From Pseudomonas lurida (GTDB lineage: Bacteria > Pseudomonadota > Gammaproteobacteria > Pseudomonadales > Pseudomonadaceae), in the NCBI RefSeq assembly GCF_002563895.1, contig NZ_PDJB01000001.1:3393501-3457500 (forward strand): a stretch of 64,000 bases of DNA, written 5' to 3'. The notes beneath the pieces were generated by a model that had not been told where the DNA came from, made no database searches, and worked only from the letters and a program-made list of their open reading frames with translations. Shown here piece by piece: positions 17,204-25,282 of this stretch. A program made the position numbers and the translations under genes. Every line of letters begins with the position of its first letter. Position 1 is the first letter of the stretch.

Positions 17204-18613
17204 TCAGAACGCATACGTCGCAGAAAGACTGACAACCTCACCCTTCGCGTCTGCCTTGCCATCCAAGCTTGCTCCGCCAAGACGATCCTGGTTTTGCGTG
17301 CGCAGCTTGGCTTTCTCGACGAACTGCCGCGAGTAGGCGCCATCAATACTCAAGCCTGGAATGGCGCGGATGTTATAGCCAAACCCCAGGGATGCAAAAA
17401 TCCGATCCCCGTCAGGAATACGCGGGTCGCGTGTGGAGTTGCGCGTAGGCGTCTGGTCGGTGGCAACACCTGCGCGGAAGGTAAAGTCGTCGGTGAATTT
17501 GTAATCGCCGCCCAGCGACACCATCCAGGCATCCTTGTAGTTATAGGGAATCGACACAATTTGCACACCGTCGGACTTCAACGTCAGCGACTTGAACGAC
17601 GACCATTGGGTCCAGGTCACACTGGCGCCCAAGGTGAGGCGATCGTTGAACTGGTGTACCCAGTCGACGGAGGCATTGGCCGGAACGTCCAATTGTGTAG
17701 ACGCATTGGCGCCGTTGGAGTTGAGGGTAAGTCCCGGATAAGCCAGCGCTGGCAGGCCGCCGTCGATCAGTGACTTATTCGCTTCGTCCGCATAAATGCT
17801 GTACTTGCCTTCGAGCTTATTCTTGATTTTCGCGTGGTAGTTCAGGCCCAAGGTGTCGAATTCAGTGGGTTTCCAGACGACGCCGGCAAACCAGCCCACG
17901 GAGGTGTTGTCAACCTTGACACGCATCAACGAGTTACCCACGCCAGAGGGGAACGGAATACCGATGGTGGGTGACAACGCCGCTGCCGCATACAGGTCTA
18001 GGTTCTGGCTTACAAAGCCCTTGGTGTGCTGGACAATTGCGCCGGCACCCACCGAGAACTGATCATTGACCTTGAAGGACAACGAACCGGTCACACCGAC
18101 GGTTTCAATACGCGTATCGACGGCGAAGTCACGACCAATCCAATCCTGATCCCACGTGGTACGCGCACCCAATGGCACTACTTGGCTAAGTCCGAAGGCA
18201 AAACGGTCATTGATCGGCATCACCATGAAACCGGTTGGCAACCAAGCGGTAAAACCACCCTGTCCGCCATCCCCCGTACGCGGAGTGGAACTCAGGTCCG
18301 TGGGGTCGACAGCGGCAGGCGGGTTACCGGCATAGTCCTTGGCTGTGCCTTTGTACTTGATATCGATCCGCGCGTAATCGACAGTGAACTGGGAAACGTT
18401 GCGATCGATAAAAGCCATGGCCGCCGGGTTGTTATAAGCTGCGGAAGGGTCGTTCTGAAACAGCGATCCCCCACCGAAGGCGCGCCCCCATCCTGGAGCA
18501 CCGAAAGTCGGTGTAGCAAACCCGCCAGCGTGTGCGTGCCCTGCCGCAGTGATGAGACCGCCGAGAACGGCGAGGCTCAACAAAGTGCGTGCCTGCTGCT
18601 TCTTATTATTCAT
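17204..18613 (-). CDS. fadL: FadL/OmpP1-family outer-membrane transporter
   Basis: The protein has 469 residues with a signal peptide (LLSLAVLGGLITAAGHAHA), a conserved mature start GGFATPTFGAPGWGRAFGG, an NDPSAAYNNPAAMAF block typical of the FadL hatch region, and a beta-barrel ending in SATYAF with the C-terminal Phe used by the BAM machine. FadL proteins take up long-chain fatty acids and other hydrophobic compounds, and alkL/fadL homologues often serve alkane users. It follows praB and alkB on the same strand. A 10-bp hairpin lies between it and praB, and AAAAACAATAAAGGA sits at its Shine-Dalgarno. Confidence 0.92.
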   Translation of the reverse strand: MNNKKQQARTLLSLAVLGGLITAAGHAHAGGFATPTFGAPGWGRAFGGGSLFQNDPSAAYNNPAAMAFIDRNVSQFTVDYARIDIKYKGTAKDYAGNPPAAVDPTDLSSTPRTGDGGQGGFTAWLPTGFMVMPINDRFAFGLSQVVPLGARTTWDQDWIGRDFAVDTRIETVGVTGSLSFKVNDQFSVGAGAIVQHTKGFVSQNLDLYAAAALSPTIGIPFPSGVGNSLMRVKVDNTSVGWFAGVVWKPTEFDTLGLNYHAKIKNKLEGKYSIYADEANKSLIDGGLPALAYPGLTLNSNGANASTQLDVPANASVDWVHQFNDRLTLGASVTWTQWSSFKSLTLKSDGVQIVSIPYNYKDAWMVSLGGDYKFTDDFTFRAGVATDQTPTRNSTRDPRIPDGDRIFASLGFGYNIRAIPGLSIDGAYSRQFVEKAKLRTQNQDRLGGASLDGKADAKGEVVSLSATYAF

Positions 18614-18620
18614 GCTCCAC

Positions 18621-18635
18621 TCCTTTATTGTTTTT
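18621..18635 (-). promoter_or_regulatory. Crc/Hfq-like CA motif at fadL ribosome binding site
   Basis: Minus-strand AAAAACAATAAAGGA overlaps the fadL Shine-Dalgarno and fits AAnAAnAA. Inference only. Confidence 0.5.
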
Positions 18636-18674
18636 ATCTTCCACGATCGGTTTCACCGACCTGGACTCACGCAA

Positions 18675-18698
18675 CCAGTGCCTCTTGCGAGGCACTGG
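18675..18698. terminator. Hairpin between praB and fadL
   Basis: A perfect 10-bp stem (CCAGTGCCTC / GAGGCACTGG) with a TTGC loop lies 41 bp after the praB stop. No T-run follows on the minus strand. It may attenuate read-through from praB into fadL. Confidence 0.55.
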
Positions 18699-18738
18699 CG
18701 TCTTTCAACGTGTGATCATCACGTCAAGCGCGCTACGC

Positions 18739-19242
18739 TTATGGAGAAACGGTAAAGGCAGGGTTTGGCACTGCGGTCAGAGCCGTGATCTTGCAAGAGC
18801 CCACTGTCTGGGCGCTGGGCACGCTGAGGGTATTGGTGCTGTTGTTGAAGCCAACATTGATGGTCACGGGTGAAGCGCTGCAGTCCGACAAGATCTTGAA
18901 TTTCACGCCCGAAACCGTGCCGGTGAAGGCAGTCGGACCACCACCGGTGACCGCGAGGGACCATGGCAGCCCCTGCAGGACAGGCACTGCGCAGAGCGAG
19001 TTGGAACCACTGACTGTGGCGCCGGTGATGGACGCGCCGGAGCCGTTGGCGGCAACGGTGCCGGTAAAGACGATGTTGCAGGTGACCGGAAGATTCAGGG
19101 AAGCCGGCGATGTAACAGTGATCGAACCTGTCGTGGAGAATGCCGCACCCGCGGGTGCGATAGTTGCCGCATTGGCCATCGAAACGGCACCGAAGCACAG
19201 CGCGAACGAAGTTGCACAAACGAGGGTTTTCAAGCTTTTCAT
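18739..19242 (-). CDS. praB: Alkane oxidation activator PraB-like secreted protein
   Basis: This 167-residue exported protein has a signal peptide ending in SMANA and mature start ATIAPAGAAFSTTGSI. It carries four cysteines (in PVTCNI, SLCAVP, SDCSAS and GSCKIT) that could form two disulfides. Sequence and size match the PraB family, secreted proteins reported in P. aeruginosa to help oxidation of long alkanes, perhaps by aiding dispersion. It lies between the pra-like paralogue and fadL, downstream of alkB. The Shine-Dalgarno GAGGAAAAACA lies immediately before the ATG. The name is from memory of the family. Confidence 0.82.
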   Translation of the reverse strand: MKSLKTLVCATSFALCFGAVSMANAATIAPAGAAFSTTGSITVTSPASLNLPVTCNIVFTGTVAANGSGASITGATVSGSNSLCAVPVLQGLPWSLAVTGGGPTAFTGTVSGVKFKILSDCSASPVTINVGFNNSTNTLSVPSAQTVGSCKITALTAVPNPAFTVSP

Positions 19243-19372
19243 TGTTTTTCCTCACATGTTATGGCGAGTCATTCGCCAGGGGTAATGGCCATGATCGAGA
19301 GGTCACGGTGAATCTGCAGAACTTCCCTTTCCAGCCAAATTTCAATTCAATTACCGCACCAACATCCGACGG

Positions 19373-19867
19373 TTATTCCACAACTTTGAAGTTCGGCGGC
19401 ATCTTGATCGACACCGTCTTGATCGTGCAGTCTTCGCCAATGGGCACATTGGCGGCTTCCAACTTGCCGGTGGCGTTATCCCACGTACCCTCGGCAGTCG
19501 AAGGCCCGCACTTTCCGCCCAGACCAAAGGCATGCACGTCCACGCTGATCTTCGACATGGAGCCACTCTTGGTGTCTTTCGCCACTAACACCCACGGCAA
19601 GTTGATGGCTTCGACCCGGCTGCACTTGAGGCCGCCGTCGAATTCGACTTTGTCGACGTTTACCGAGGAGCCATCCGCCGCGACCTTGCCGGCGACCTTG
19701 ATGGTGCAGTCGGCGCTGATCAGCGCACCTTTGGAAAAGCTGATGGGGCCCTGGGCCGTAAAGGCGCTACCGGCCGGCTCGATGCGCGCGGCCTGGGCCT
19801 GGTGATAGGCGATCAGGCCCAGCGCGGCCAATACGATATGGGTGGTGAACTTGGCAGGTGCTTGCAT
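19373..19867 (-). CDS. Second Pra-family secreted protein
   Basis: This 164-residue exported protein has a signal peptide (VLAALGLIAYHQAQA). It shares the PraB layout: the mature start ARIEPAGSAFTAQGPI parallels PraB's, a VAADGSSVNVDKV segment parallels VAANGSGASITGA, NLPWVLVA parallels GLPWSLAV, and four Cys lie in matching places (ADCTIK, LKCSR, GKCGPS, EDCTIK). The two adjacent genes are therefore diverged paralogues, and this one may be what is called PraA in other strains. It lies directly after alkB. An A-rich leader (AACAAAAATAATTAAAGGG) precedes the start. Confidence 0.75.
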   Translation of the reverse strand: MQAPAKFTTHIVLAALGLIAYHQAQAARIEPAGSAFTAQGPISFSKGALISADCTIKVAGKVAADGSSVNVDKVEFDGGLKCSRVEAINLPWVLVAKDTKSGSMSKISVDVHAFGLGGKCGPSTAEGTWDNATGKLEAANVPIGEDCTIKTVSIKMPPNFKVVE

Positions 19868-19880
19868 GGTGTACGTCCTT

Positions 19881-19899
19881 CCCTTTAATTATTTTTGTT
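19881..19899 (-). promoter_or_regulatory. A-rich Crc/Hfq-like motif ahead of pra paralogue
   Basis: Minus-strand AACAAAAATAATTAAAGGG contains AACAAAAA, which fits AAnAAnAA, directly before the Shine-Dalgarno. Weak evidence given the simple sequence. Confidence 0.3.
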
Positions 19900-20000
19900 C
19901 GGGTCAAACAACTTTCTGGCAACGGTTCTGGAAAAATTCGGGCGATAAAGGCCTGCGCGGCACGCAGGCCCCGAATATGCAAACTACGTGTTACTTGAAC

Positions 20001-21281
20001 TTAGAACGGTGTGGCGCTGTTGCTGTACTTCTCCAGGTACTTCAACCGTTGTGAGGGCTGAAGGTTGGTCAGGGTGATATCCCCGGCGTAATGATTCAGC
20101 ACCCGATGGTCCATGCGACGGCGCCACAAGTACGGCACGTAGGCCCAGACAATCATGCTGGCGTAACCATAAGGCAGTTGCGGCGACTCATCGAAATGGC
20201 GCAGCGACTGATAGCTGCGGGTCGGGTTGGCATGGTGATCCGAGTGGCGCTGCAATTGGAACAGGAAGATATTGGTGACAATACGATTACTGTTCCAGGA
20301 GTGGCGTGGCGAGCACCGCTCATAACGACCATTGGGTAACTTCTGGCGCTTAAGGCCGTAGTGCTCGACGTAGTTGACAACTTCCAGCAGCGAGAAGCCG
20401 TAGATGCCCTGGATAATCAGGAACGGAATCACTGCCGCGCCCAGCCAGGCGATCATCGCGCCCCACAACACCACGCTGTACATCCACGCGCTGAGCACAC
20501 CGTTCTGCCAGTGCCACGCCGGCAGGCCGATCTTGCGCAGGCGTTCACGTTCAAGGTTCCACGCCGAGCGGGCGCTGAACCACACCGAGCGAGGCAGGAA
20601 CGCCCAGAAACTTTCCCCAAGTCGCGAGCTGGCCGGATCTTCCGGCGTGGCGACCCGCACGTGATGCCCACGGTTGTGTTCGGTGTAGAAGTGCCCGTAA
20701 AAGGTCGGAGCCAGGGTGACCTTGGCCAGGAACACTTCCAGTGCATTGGGCTTGTGCCCCAGCTCGTGGGCCGTGTTGATCGCAATGCCAGTGGCGGCGC
20801 CGGTCGACATCGCCATGCCCAGGTAAGTGAACCAATTTGCCTCACCGTGCAGTTGAGTACGGGCGGTGATGTAGCTGGCGGCATGAGACAGCCAACTGGA
20901 CGGCTCCAGGTTCGCAGCCGCCTGCAACAGGCCGCCCTGGATGATCCAGTCGATACCGCCGGCGGCGAGCCAACCGGTGATCACCACCGACGAGATGACA
21001 AACAGTACGCCGGTGTAGACGATCCAGCGATAGTAGCTTTGGGATTCGAGGTGGCTGACGGCGGATTCGGGTGGGTTGCTCACATCCTCACCGAGCAAGC
21101 CGTCGATCAGCGGGATCAAGCCGAAGATCACCAGTACACCGACCCACCAGAGTTGCTGGATGCCGGTAGTGATGGCCAAGGCGCCAGAGAGCAAGGGGGT
21201 GGCCAGCGGCATGATGCCCAACCACCACAGGTGGCGCTTGCCGTCGGTCCATACGCTTGGGGCTGCCAGAGTCTGGTTCAT
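20001..21281 (-). CDS. alkB: Alkane 1-monooxygenase AlkB
   Basis: This 426-residue integral-membrane diiron hydroxylase would oxidise alkanes with O2 and rubredoxin. All four family signatures are present: HELGHK (residues 172-177), EHNRGHH, NYVEHYGL and LQRHSDHHA. The ATG at 21281 has GGAGG 6 nt upstream. Compared with my memory of P. aeruginosa AlkB1, where the first His box is near residue 143, there is an extra stretch of about 35 residues around positions 110-145 just before the first His box. No rubredoxin or rubredoxin reductase gene is in the window, so electron carriers must be encoded elsewhere. Order on this strand is hydrolase, alkB, two pra genes, fadL. Confidence 0.93.
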   Translation of the reverse strand: MNQTLAAPSVWTDGKRHLWWLGIMPLATPLLSGALAITTGIQQLWWVGVLVIFGLIPLIDGLLGEDVSNPPESAVSHLESQSYYRWIVYTGVLFVISSVVITGWLAAGGIDWIIQGGLLQAAANLEPSSWLSHAASYITARTQLHGEANWFTYLGMAMSTGAATGIAINTAHELGHKPNALEVFLAKVTLAPTFYGHFYTEHNRGHHVRVATPEDPASSRLGESFWAFLPRSVWFSARSAWNLERERLRKIGLPAWHWQNGVLSAWMYSVVLWGAMIAWLGAAVIPFLIIQGIYGFSLLEVVNYVEHYGLKRQKLPNGRYERCSPRHSWNSNRIVTNIFLFQLQRHSDHHANPTRSYQSLRHFDESPQLPYGYASMIVWAYVPYLWRRRMDHRVLNHYAGDITLTNLQPSQRLKYLEKYSNSATPF

Positions 21282-21403
21282 GGCAACCTCCGTGGCAGGG
21301 AAGCAGAAAACAGGTTCAGGGAGCACTGAATGCTCCAGGAAATCAACCATGCGATAAAAGACGTTTTTTTCATTTTTATTCGCTCTTAGGCATTTCAAAA
21401 ATC

Positions 21404-21425
21404 ATTTCAAAACAAACATTGAAAT
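21404..21425. promoter_or_regulatory. TTCAA-N8-TTGAA inverted repeat upstream of alkB
   Basis: ATTTCAA and TTGAAAT (7-bp arms, 8-nt spacer) lie about 120-145 bp upstream of the alkB start. A direct repeat of CATTTCAAAA (21391-21400 and 21403-21412) overlaps it. The TTCAA-N8-TTGAA core also precedes fadE. Candidate operator; the rest of 21282-21575 holds no gene I can see. Confidence 0.4.
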
Positions 21426-21575
21426 ATTTTTTTAAATAAATAGCGCGGAATCGATAGGTCGTCAACTACTTTTTCGAGCCCTTTTGAACGTGACCAGGCA
21501 GTCTCTTTTTCAGCCATTTGGTCAGGTCTCTAGGGCAAGCATTTCGGACGGTCCAAACCGCGATGAGGGCCACGG

Positions 21576-22574
21576 TTATTTGTTCACCACGGCTAAAGAC
21601 GGCTGCCGGCTCGCGGCGGCTTGCGATGGCCGCGTGCGCTTGGCCAACTGCTGCACCGCCTCTACCACCCTCGCGGTGGCGGTGATCGGCAGCATATGCC
21701 CGCACCCTTCCACGACCTGCATCTTGAGGCCCGGAACCTTGTCAGCCAGGGCCTGGCCGTGTGTGCGAAAGTCCAAGACCTTGTCGCGGGCGCCGTAGAT
21801 AAGGCTGATGGGCAGCGTCAATTGCGGGTAGCGCTTGACCATATCCGGCAGGTAGTCGTTGACCTGGGCAATCTCGCTGGACGCGGCGTAGAAGTTGTCG
21901 GGACGCATGCCCAGCAGCCCGCCCCCACGGGTGGCGAAATCTTCCGGGGCCGTGTCGGGGGCGAACACGCCCTTGACCACCGAGCGCCGCGTCAACAGGC
22001 CCATGGGCACGGTGAGGGTGTGGGACACCCAACGCCGCAGCCAGGCCGGGCGCACGGCCAGCGACCAGAACACCAGCGGCAACGTGGGTTGGGGATGGGT
22101 CAGTGGCGCCACCAGCACCAGCCCTGATACGGAGTGGGGATGGTCGAGCGCCAGCGCCAGGGAAATTGCGCCACCGAGGGAGTGCCCCAGCACCAGGGGT
22201 TTATCCAGCCCCAGCGTGTTGATAAAGGCCGCCACCTGGCGTGCCTGCGCTGGCAGGTCGGCGGCGGTGCCTTTATGGCGGGTGGAATAGCCCGACCCTG
22301 GGCGGTCGAGGGTGATGACACGAAAGTGCTCGCGCAATTGCCCGGACAACGCGTAGGTCAGGTTGCGGCTGCTGCCCATCAGCCCATGAATCATCACCAA
22401 CGGTGGGCCCTTGCCTTCATCGCAATAATGAAAGCGCTCACCGTCGACCTCCAGAAAACGCCCGTTGATCGGAACGGCAGCTTCAATGCGCCGCGTCATC
22501 CACGCGCTGAACCCCCACAAAACGGCGCTGGCGCCTATGAAAACAGCCGCAGCGATAACCCACTCGACAGCCAT
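21576..22574 (-). CDS. Membrane-anchored alpha/beta hydrolase (esterase-like)
   Basis: The protein has 332 residues: one N-terminal transmembrane helix (about 5-25), then an alpha/beta-hydrolase fold. It shows the HGLMGSSRN oxyanion segment, nucleophile S132 in GHSLGGA, the acid in YGARDKVLD and the histidine in VEGCGHMLP. The ATG at 22574 with AGAGGA 8 nt upstream was chosen. It is divergent from the Baeyer-Villiger-type monooxygenase gene and upstream of alkB. I recall a described P. fluorescens cluster pairing a ketone-oxidising Baeyer-Villiger enzyme with an alcohol dehydrogenase and an esterase. By that analogy this enzyme would hydrolyse the ester product. Substrate is inferred from context only. 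Confidence 0.85.
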   Translation of the reverse strand: MAVEWVIAAAVFIGASAVLWGFSAWMTRRIEAAVPINGRFLEVDGERFHYCDEGKGPPLVMIHGLMGSSRNLTYALSGQLREHFRVITLDRPGSGYSTRHKGTAADLPAQARQVAAFINTLGLDKPLVLGHSLGGAISLALALDHPHSVSGLVLVAPLTHPQPTLPLVFWSLAVRPAWLRRWVSHTLTVPMGLLTRRSVVKGVFAPDTAPEDFATRGGGLLGMRPDNFYAASSEIAQVNDYLPDMVKRYPQLTLPISLIYGARDKVLDFRTHGQALADKVPGLKMQVVEGCGHMLPITATARVVEAVQQLAKRTRPSQAAASRQPSLAVVNK

Positions 22575-22730
22575 AGCTCGGTCCTCTGCATCCCTGCAGC
22601 TGGCGACCCGACCGGAATTGATCAAGGCCTCAGCCATCGTCCACACCCTGGACCTGAACTTCGTGCCTGTCCGTCGGACAAGTCGCACATAAGGAGCCTG
22701 GGACTAGCGTAGGCGATATTTTCAGGTAGA

Positions 22731-22755
22731 TTATTTAAAATCTTTTTTAAAATAA
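22731..22755. promoter_or_regulatory. AT-only imperfect palindrome in divergent promoter region
   Basis: TTATTTAAAA and its near-inverse TTTTAAAATAA form an imperfect palindrome in the gap between the hydrolase (minus) and monooxygenase (plus) genes. A site TTCAA-N8-TGCAA follows at 22760-22777, resembling the fadE and alkB repeats imperfectly. Could be a shared operator; could be simple AT-richness. Confidence 0.3.
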
Positions 22756-22799
22756 GTAATTCAATTTTTCTTTGCAATGGTGTTTTATCTAAAAGACAG

Positions 22800-22813
22800 A
22801 ACAAGAAAAGGAG
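22800..22813 (+). promoter_or_regulatory. Crc/Hfq-like CA motif with strong Shine-Dalgarno
   Basis: AACAAGAAAAGGAG combines an AAnAAnAA motif (AACAAGAA) with a strong Shine-Dalgarno. It serves the 7-codon leader ORF at 22822 rather than the monooxygenase start itself. Confidence 0.4.
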
Positions 22814-22821
22814 CACACCCG

Positions 22822-22845
22822 ATGCCCACGAAGGACTGCTTATGA
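22822..22845 (+). CDS. Seven-codon leader ORF overlapping the monooxygenase start
   Basis: ATG at 22822 reads MPTKDCL and stops at TGA 22843-22845, overlapping the monooxygenase ATG (22842) in an ATGA. It has the best Shine-Dalgarno in the region (AAAAGGAG, 8 nt upstream). The downstream gene has its own AAGGA inside the leader. This is the layout of a translationally coupled leader peptide, but a chance ORF this short cannot be excluded. Confidence 0.35.
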   Translation: MPTKDCL

Positions 22846-24380
22846 ATGCCAAGCGTGAATCAATCGACATCGCCATCATCGGCTCAGGCTTTGCCGGCCT
22901 GTGCATGGCGATCAAGCTCAAGGAAGCCGGGTTCACCGACTTCTTCATCGCCGAGCAGGCCGACACCCTCGGCGGCACCTGGCGGGACAACCACTACCCG
23001 GGCTGCGCCTGCGATGTGCAGTCCCATGTGTATTCGTTTTCCTTTGCGCCCAACCCAGACTGGACGCGGCAATTCGCGCCGCAGCCGGAAATCCGCGCCT
23101 ACCTGGAGCAATGCGCCACGCGCTTTGCGTTAACGCCCTTCCTGCGTTTCGGCATGGGCCTTGAGCGCGCAGTGTTCGATGAGCACCATCAACGCTGGCA
23201 ATTGAGCTTCAGCGATGGCCGGGAGGTCAGCGCGCGTGTGCTGGTGTCGGGCATGGGCGGCCTGTCGCGCCCGGCACTCCCGGATATTCCGGGCCTCGAC
23301 AGTTTCAGGGGCAAGCGCTTTCACTCCCAACAGTGGGACCACGAGTATTCCTTGAAGGGTAAACGTGTCGCGGTGATCGGCACCGGCGCCAGCGCCATTC
23401 AGTTCGTACCCCAAATCGCGCCGCACGTAGCCCACCTGGACCTGTTCCAGCGCACCCCACCGTGGATCATGCCCAAACCCGACCGGGCGATTGCACCGTT
23501 CGAACGCTGGCTGTTCAAGCATCTGCCCTTCACCCAACGCCTGGTGCGCAGCGCCTTCTATTGGGCGCTGGAAGGCCGTGTGGTCGGCTTTGCCTTGCAC
23601 CCACGGCTGATGAAAATGGTGCAGAAAATCGCCCTGCGTCACTTGCACAAACAAGTGGCTCGGCCGTCTTTGCGCAAGACCCTGACCCCGGACTACACCA
23701 TCGGCTGCAAGCGCGTTCTGATTTCCAATGACTACTACCCCGCGTTGTCGCGCAGCAATGTCGAGGTGGTCACCGATCGCGTGCTGCGCATCGAAGCCGA
23801 CGGCGTCATCACCGCCGATGGCATCAAGCACCCGGCGGACTGCCTGATCTTCGGCACCGGCTTCCAGGCCACAGACCCCCTGCCCCGTGACTGCATCATC
23901 GGGCGCGGCGGTGTGGACCTGATGGACACCTGGCAAGACGGCGCCCACGCCTACAAGGGCACCACGGTGCCCGGCTATCCCAACCTGTTCCTGATCGTCG
24001 GGCCCAACACCGGCCTGGGGCACAACTCGATGATCCTGATGATCGAAGCCCAGGTGACCTACATCCTCGATGCCCTCCAGCAAATGCAGCGGCACAGCAT
24101 CGCGACGGTAGACGTCAAACCCGCCGTGGAAAGCGCCTACAACCAGCAATTGCAAGCCAAGCTCAAACGCACCATCTGGAATACCGGCGGCTGCCAAAGC
24201 TGGTACCTCGACCCGCGCACCGGCAAGAACACCACCCTATGGCCGGGCTCGACCTGGCGCTTCAAACACGTCACCCGGCAGTTTGCGCTCAAGGATTATG
24301 TCGCTGATCTGCTGCCGACTAACGCGCCCAGCCACCCTGCGCCGGCGCCCCACTCCACCGCAGAAGGCAGCCTGTCATGA
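22842..24380 (+). CDS. Baeyer-Villiger-type flavin monooxygenase
   Basis: The protein has 512 residues. The FAD Rossmann motif is GSGFAG (residues 14-19), followed by DTLGGTWRDNHYPGCACD. The Baeyer-Villiger fingerprint F-x-G-x3-H-x3-W appears as FRGKRFHSQQWD (155-166). The NADP-binding VAVIGTGASAIQ comes next, and a C-terminal IFGTGFQATDP block completes the FMO/BVMO plan. Such enzymes insert oxygen next to a carbonyl, turning ketones into esters. The gene is coupled by ATGA overlap to the following short-chain dehydrogenase and is divergent from an esterase-like gene. That fits subterminal alkane or alkanone breakdown. Substrate range is not readable from sequence. Confidence 0.9.
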   Translation: MNAKRESIDIAIIGSGFAGLCMAIKLKEAGFTDFFIAEQADTLGGTWRDNHYPGCACDVQSHVYSFSFAPNPDWTRQFAPQPEIRAYLEQCATRFALTPFLRFGMGLERAVFDEHHQRWQLSFSDGREVSARVLVSGMGGLSRPALPDIPGLDSFRGKRFHSQQWDHEYSLKGKRVAVIGTGASAIQFVPQIAPHVAHLDLFQRTPPWIMPKPDRAIAPFERWLFKHLPFTQRLVRSAFYWALEGRVVGFALHPRLMKMVQKIALRHLHKQVARPSLRKTLTPDYTIGCKRVLISNDYYPALSRSNVEVVTDRVLRIEADGVITADGIKHPADCLIFGTGFQATDPLPRDCIIGRGGVDLMDTWQDGAHAYKGTTVPGYPNLFLIVGPNTGLGHNSMILMIEAQVTYILDALQQMQRHSIATVDVKPAVESAYNQQLQAKLKRTIWNTGGCQSWYLDPRTGKNTTLWPGSTWRFKHVTRQFALKDYVADLLPTNAPSHPAPAPHSTAEGSLS

Positions 24381-25267
24381 AATCATTCAATGGCCGTGTA
24401 GCGGCAATTACCGGCGCCGCTTCCGGGATGGGACGCGCCCTGGCATTGGCCTTGGCACGAGAAGGTTGTCACCTGGCGCTCGCGGATAAAAACAGCCAGG
24501 GATTGGAACAGACCTTGGCGCTGATCAAGTCCTCGACCCTCGCCCCGGTGGTGATCACCACCCAGGTGCTGGATGTGTCTGATCGCCAGGCCATGGAACA
24601 TTGGGCCGCCCGTTGCGTGGCCGAGCATGGCCAGGTCAACCTGGTGTTCAACAATGCCGGCGTTGCCCTGTCGAGCACGGTGGAGGGCGTGGACTACGCC
24701 GACCTGGAATGGATCGTCGGCATCAACTTCTGGGGCGTGGTCCACGGCACCAAGGCCTTCCTGCCGCACCTGAAAGCCTGCGGCGAGGGTCATGTGATCA
24801 ACACGTCCAGCGTGTTCGGCCTGTTCGCCCAACCGGGCATGAGCGGCTACAACGCAACCAAGTTCGCCGTGCGCGGCTTTACCGAATCCCTGCGCCAGGA
24901 GCTGGACATGCAACGCTGCGGCGTCTCCGCCACCTGCGTGCACCCCGGCGGCATCCGTACCGATATCTGCCGCAGCAGCCGTATCGACGCGAACATGACT
25001 GGGTTCCTGATCCACAGCGAACAGCAGGCGCGCGCCGACTTCGAAAAGCTGTTCATTACCGACGCTGACCAGGCCGCCAAGGCGATCCTGCACGGCGTAC
25101 GCAAAAACAAACGTCGCGTGCTCATCGGTCGCGACGCGTATTTTCTTGACCTGCTCGCCCGCTGCCTGCCAGCGGCCTACCAAGCGCTGGTGGTGTTCGC
25201 CAGCAGGCGCATGGCCCCCAAGCCACGCACGCCGGTGTTTGAAACCAACGACGAGCCCCGTCTCTGA
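24377..25267 (+). CDS. Short-chain dehydrogenase/reductase
   Basis: This 296-residue NAD(P)-dependent SDR has the cofactor motif TGAASGMG (residues 12-19), NNAG (92-95), the active-site Ser near 144-145 in NTSSVFG, and Y158/K162 in YNATK. The start overlaps the monooxygenase stop (ATGA), so the two are made together. The natural partner reaction would be oxidation of a secondary alcohol to the ketone used by the monooxygenase (inference from context). A basic C-terminal tail of about 40 residues extends beyond the SDR core, with an amphipathic patch that might touch membranes. Confidence 0.9.
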   Translation: MKSFNGRVAAITGAASGMGRALALALAREGCHLALADKNSQGLEQTLALIKSSTLAPVVITTQVLDVSDRQAMEHWAARCVAEHGQVNLVFNNAGVALSSTVEGVDYADLEWIVGINFWGVVHGTKAFLPHLKACGEGHVINTSSVFGLFAQPGMSGYNATKFAVRGFTESLRQELDMQRCGVSATCVHPGGIRTDICRSSRIDANMTGFLIHSEQQARADFEKLFITDADQAAKAILHGVRKNKRRVLIGRDAYFLDLLARCLPAAYQALVVFASRRMAPKPRTPVFETNDEPRL

Positions 25268-25282
25268 ACAGGAGCACGCACC

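Noticed and set aside
23130..24197. 355-codon minus-strand frame opposite the Baeyer-Villiger monooxygenase
   Set aside because: Antisense shadow of a gene with intact FAD and BVMO motifs.
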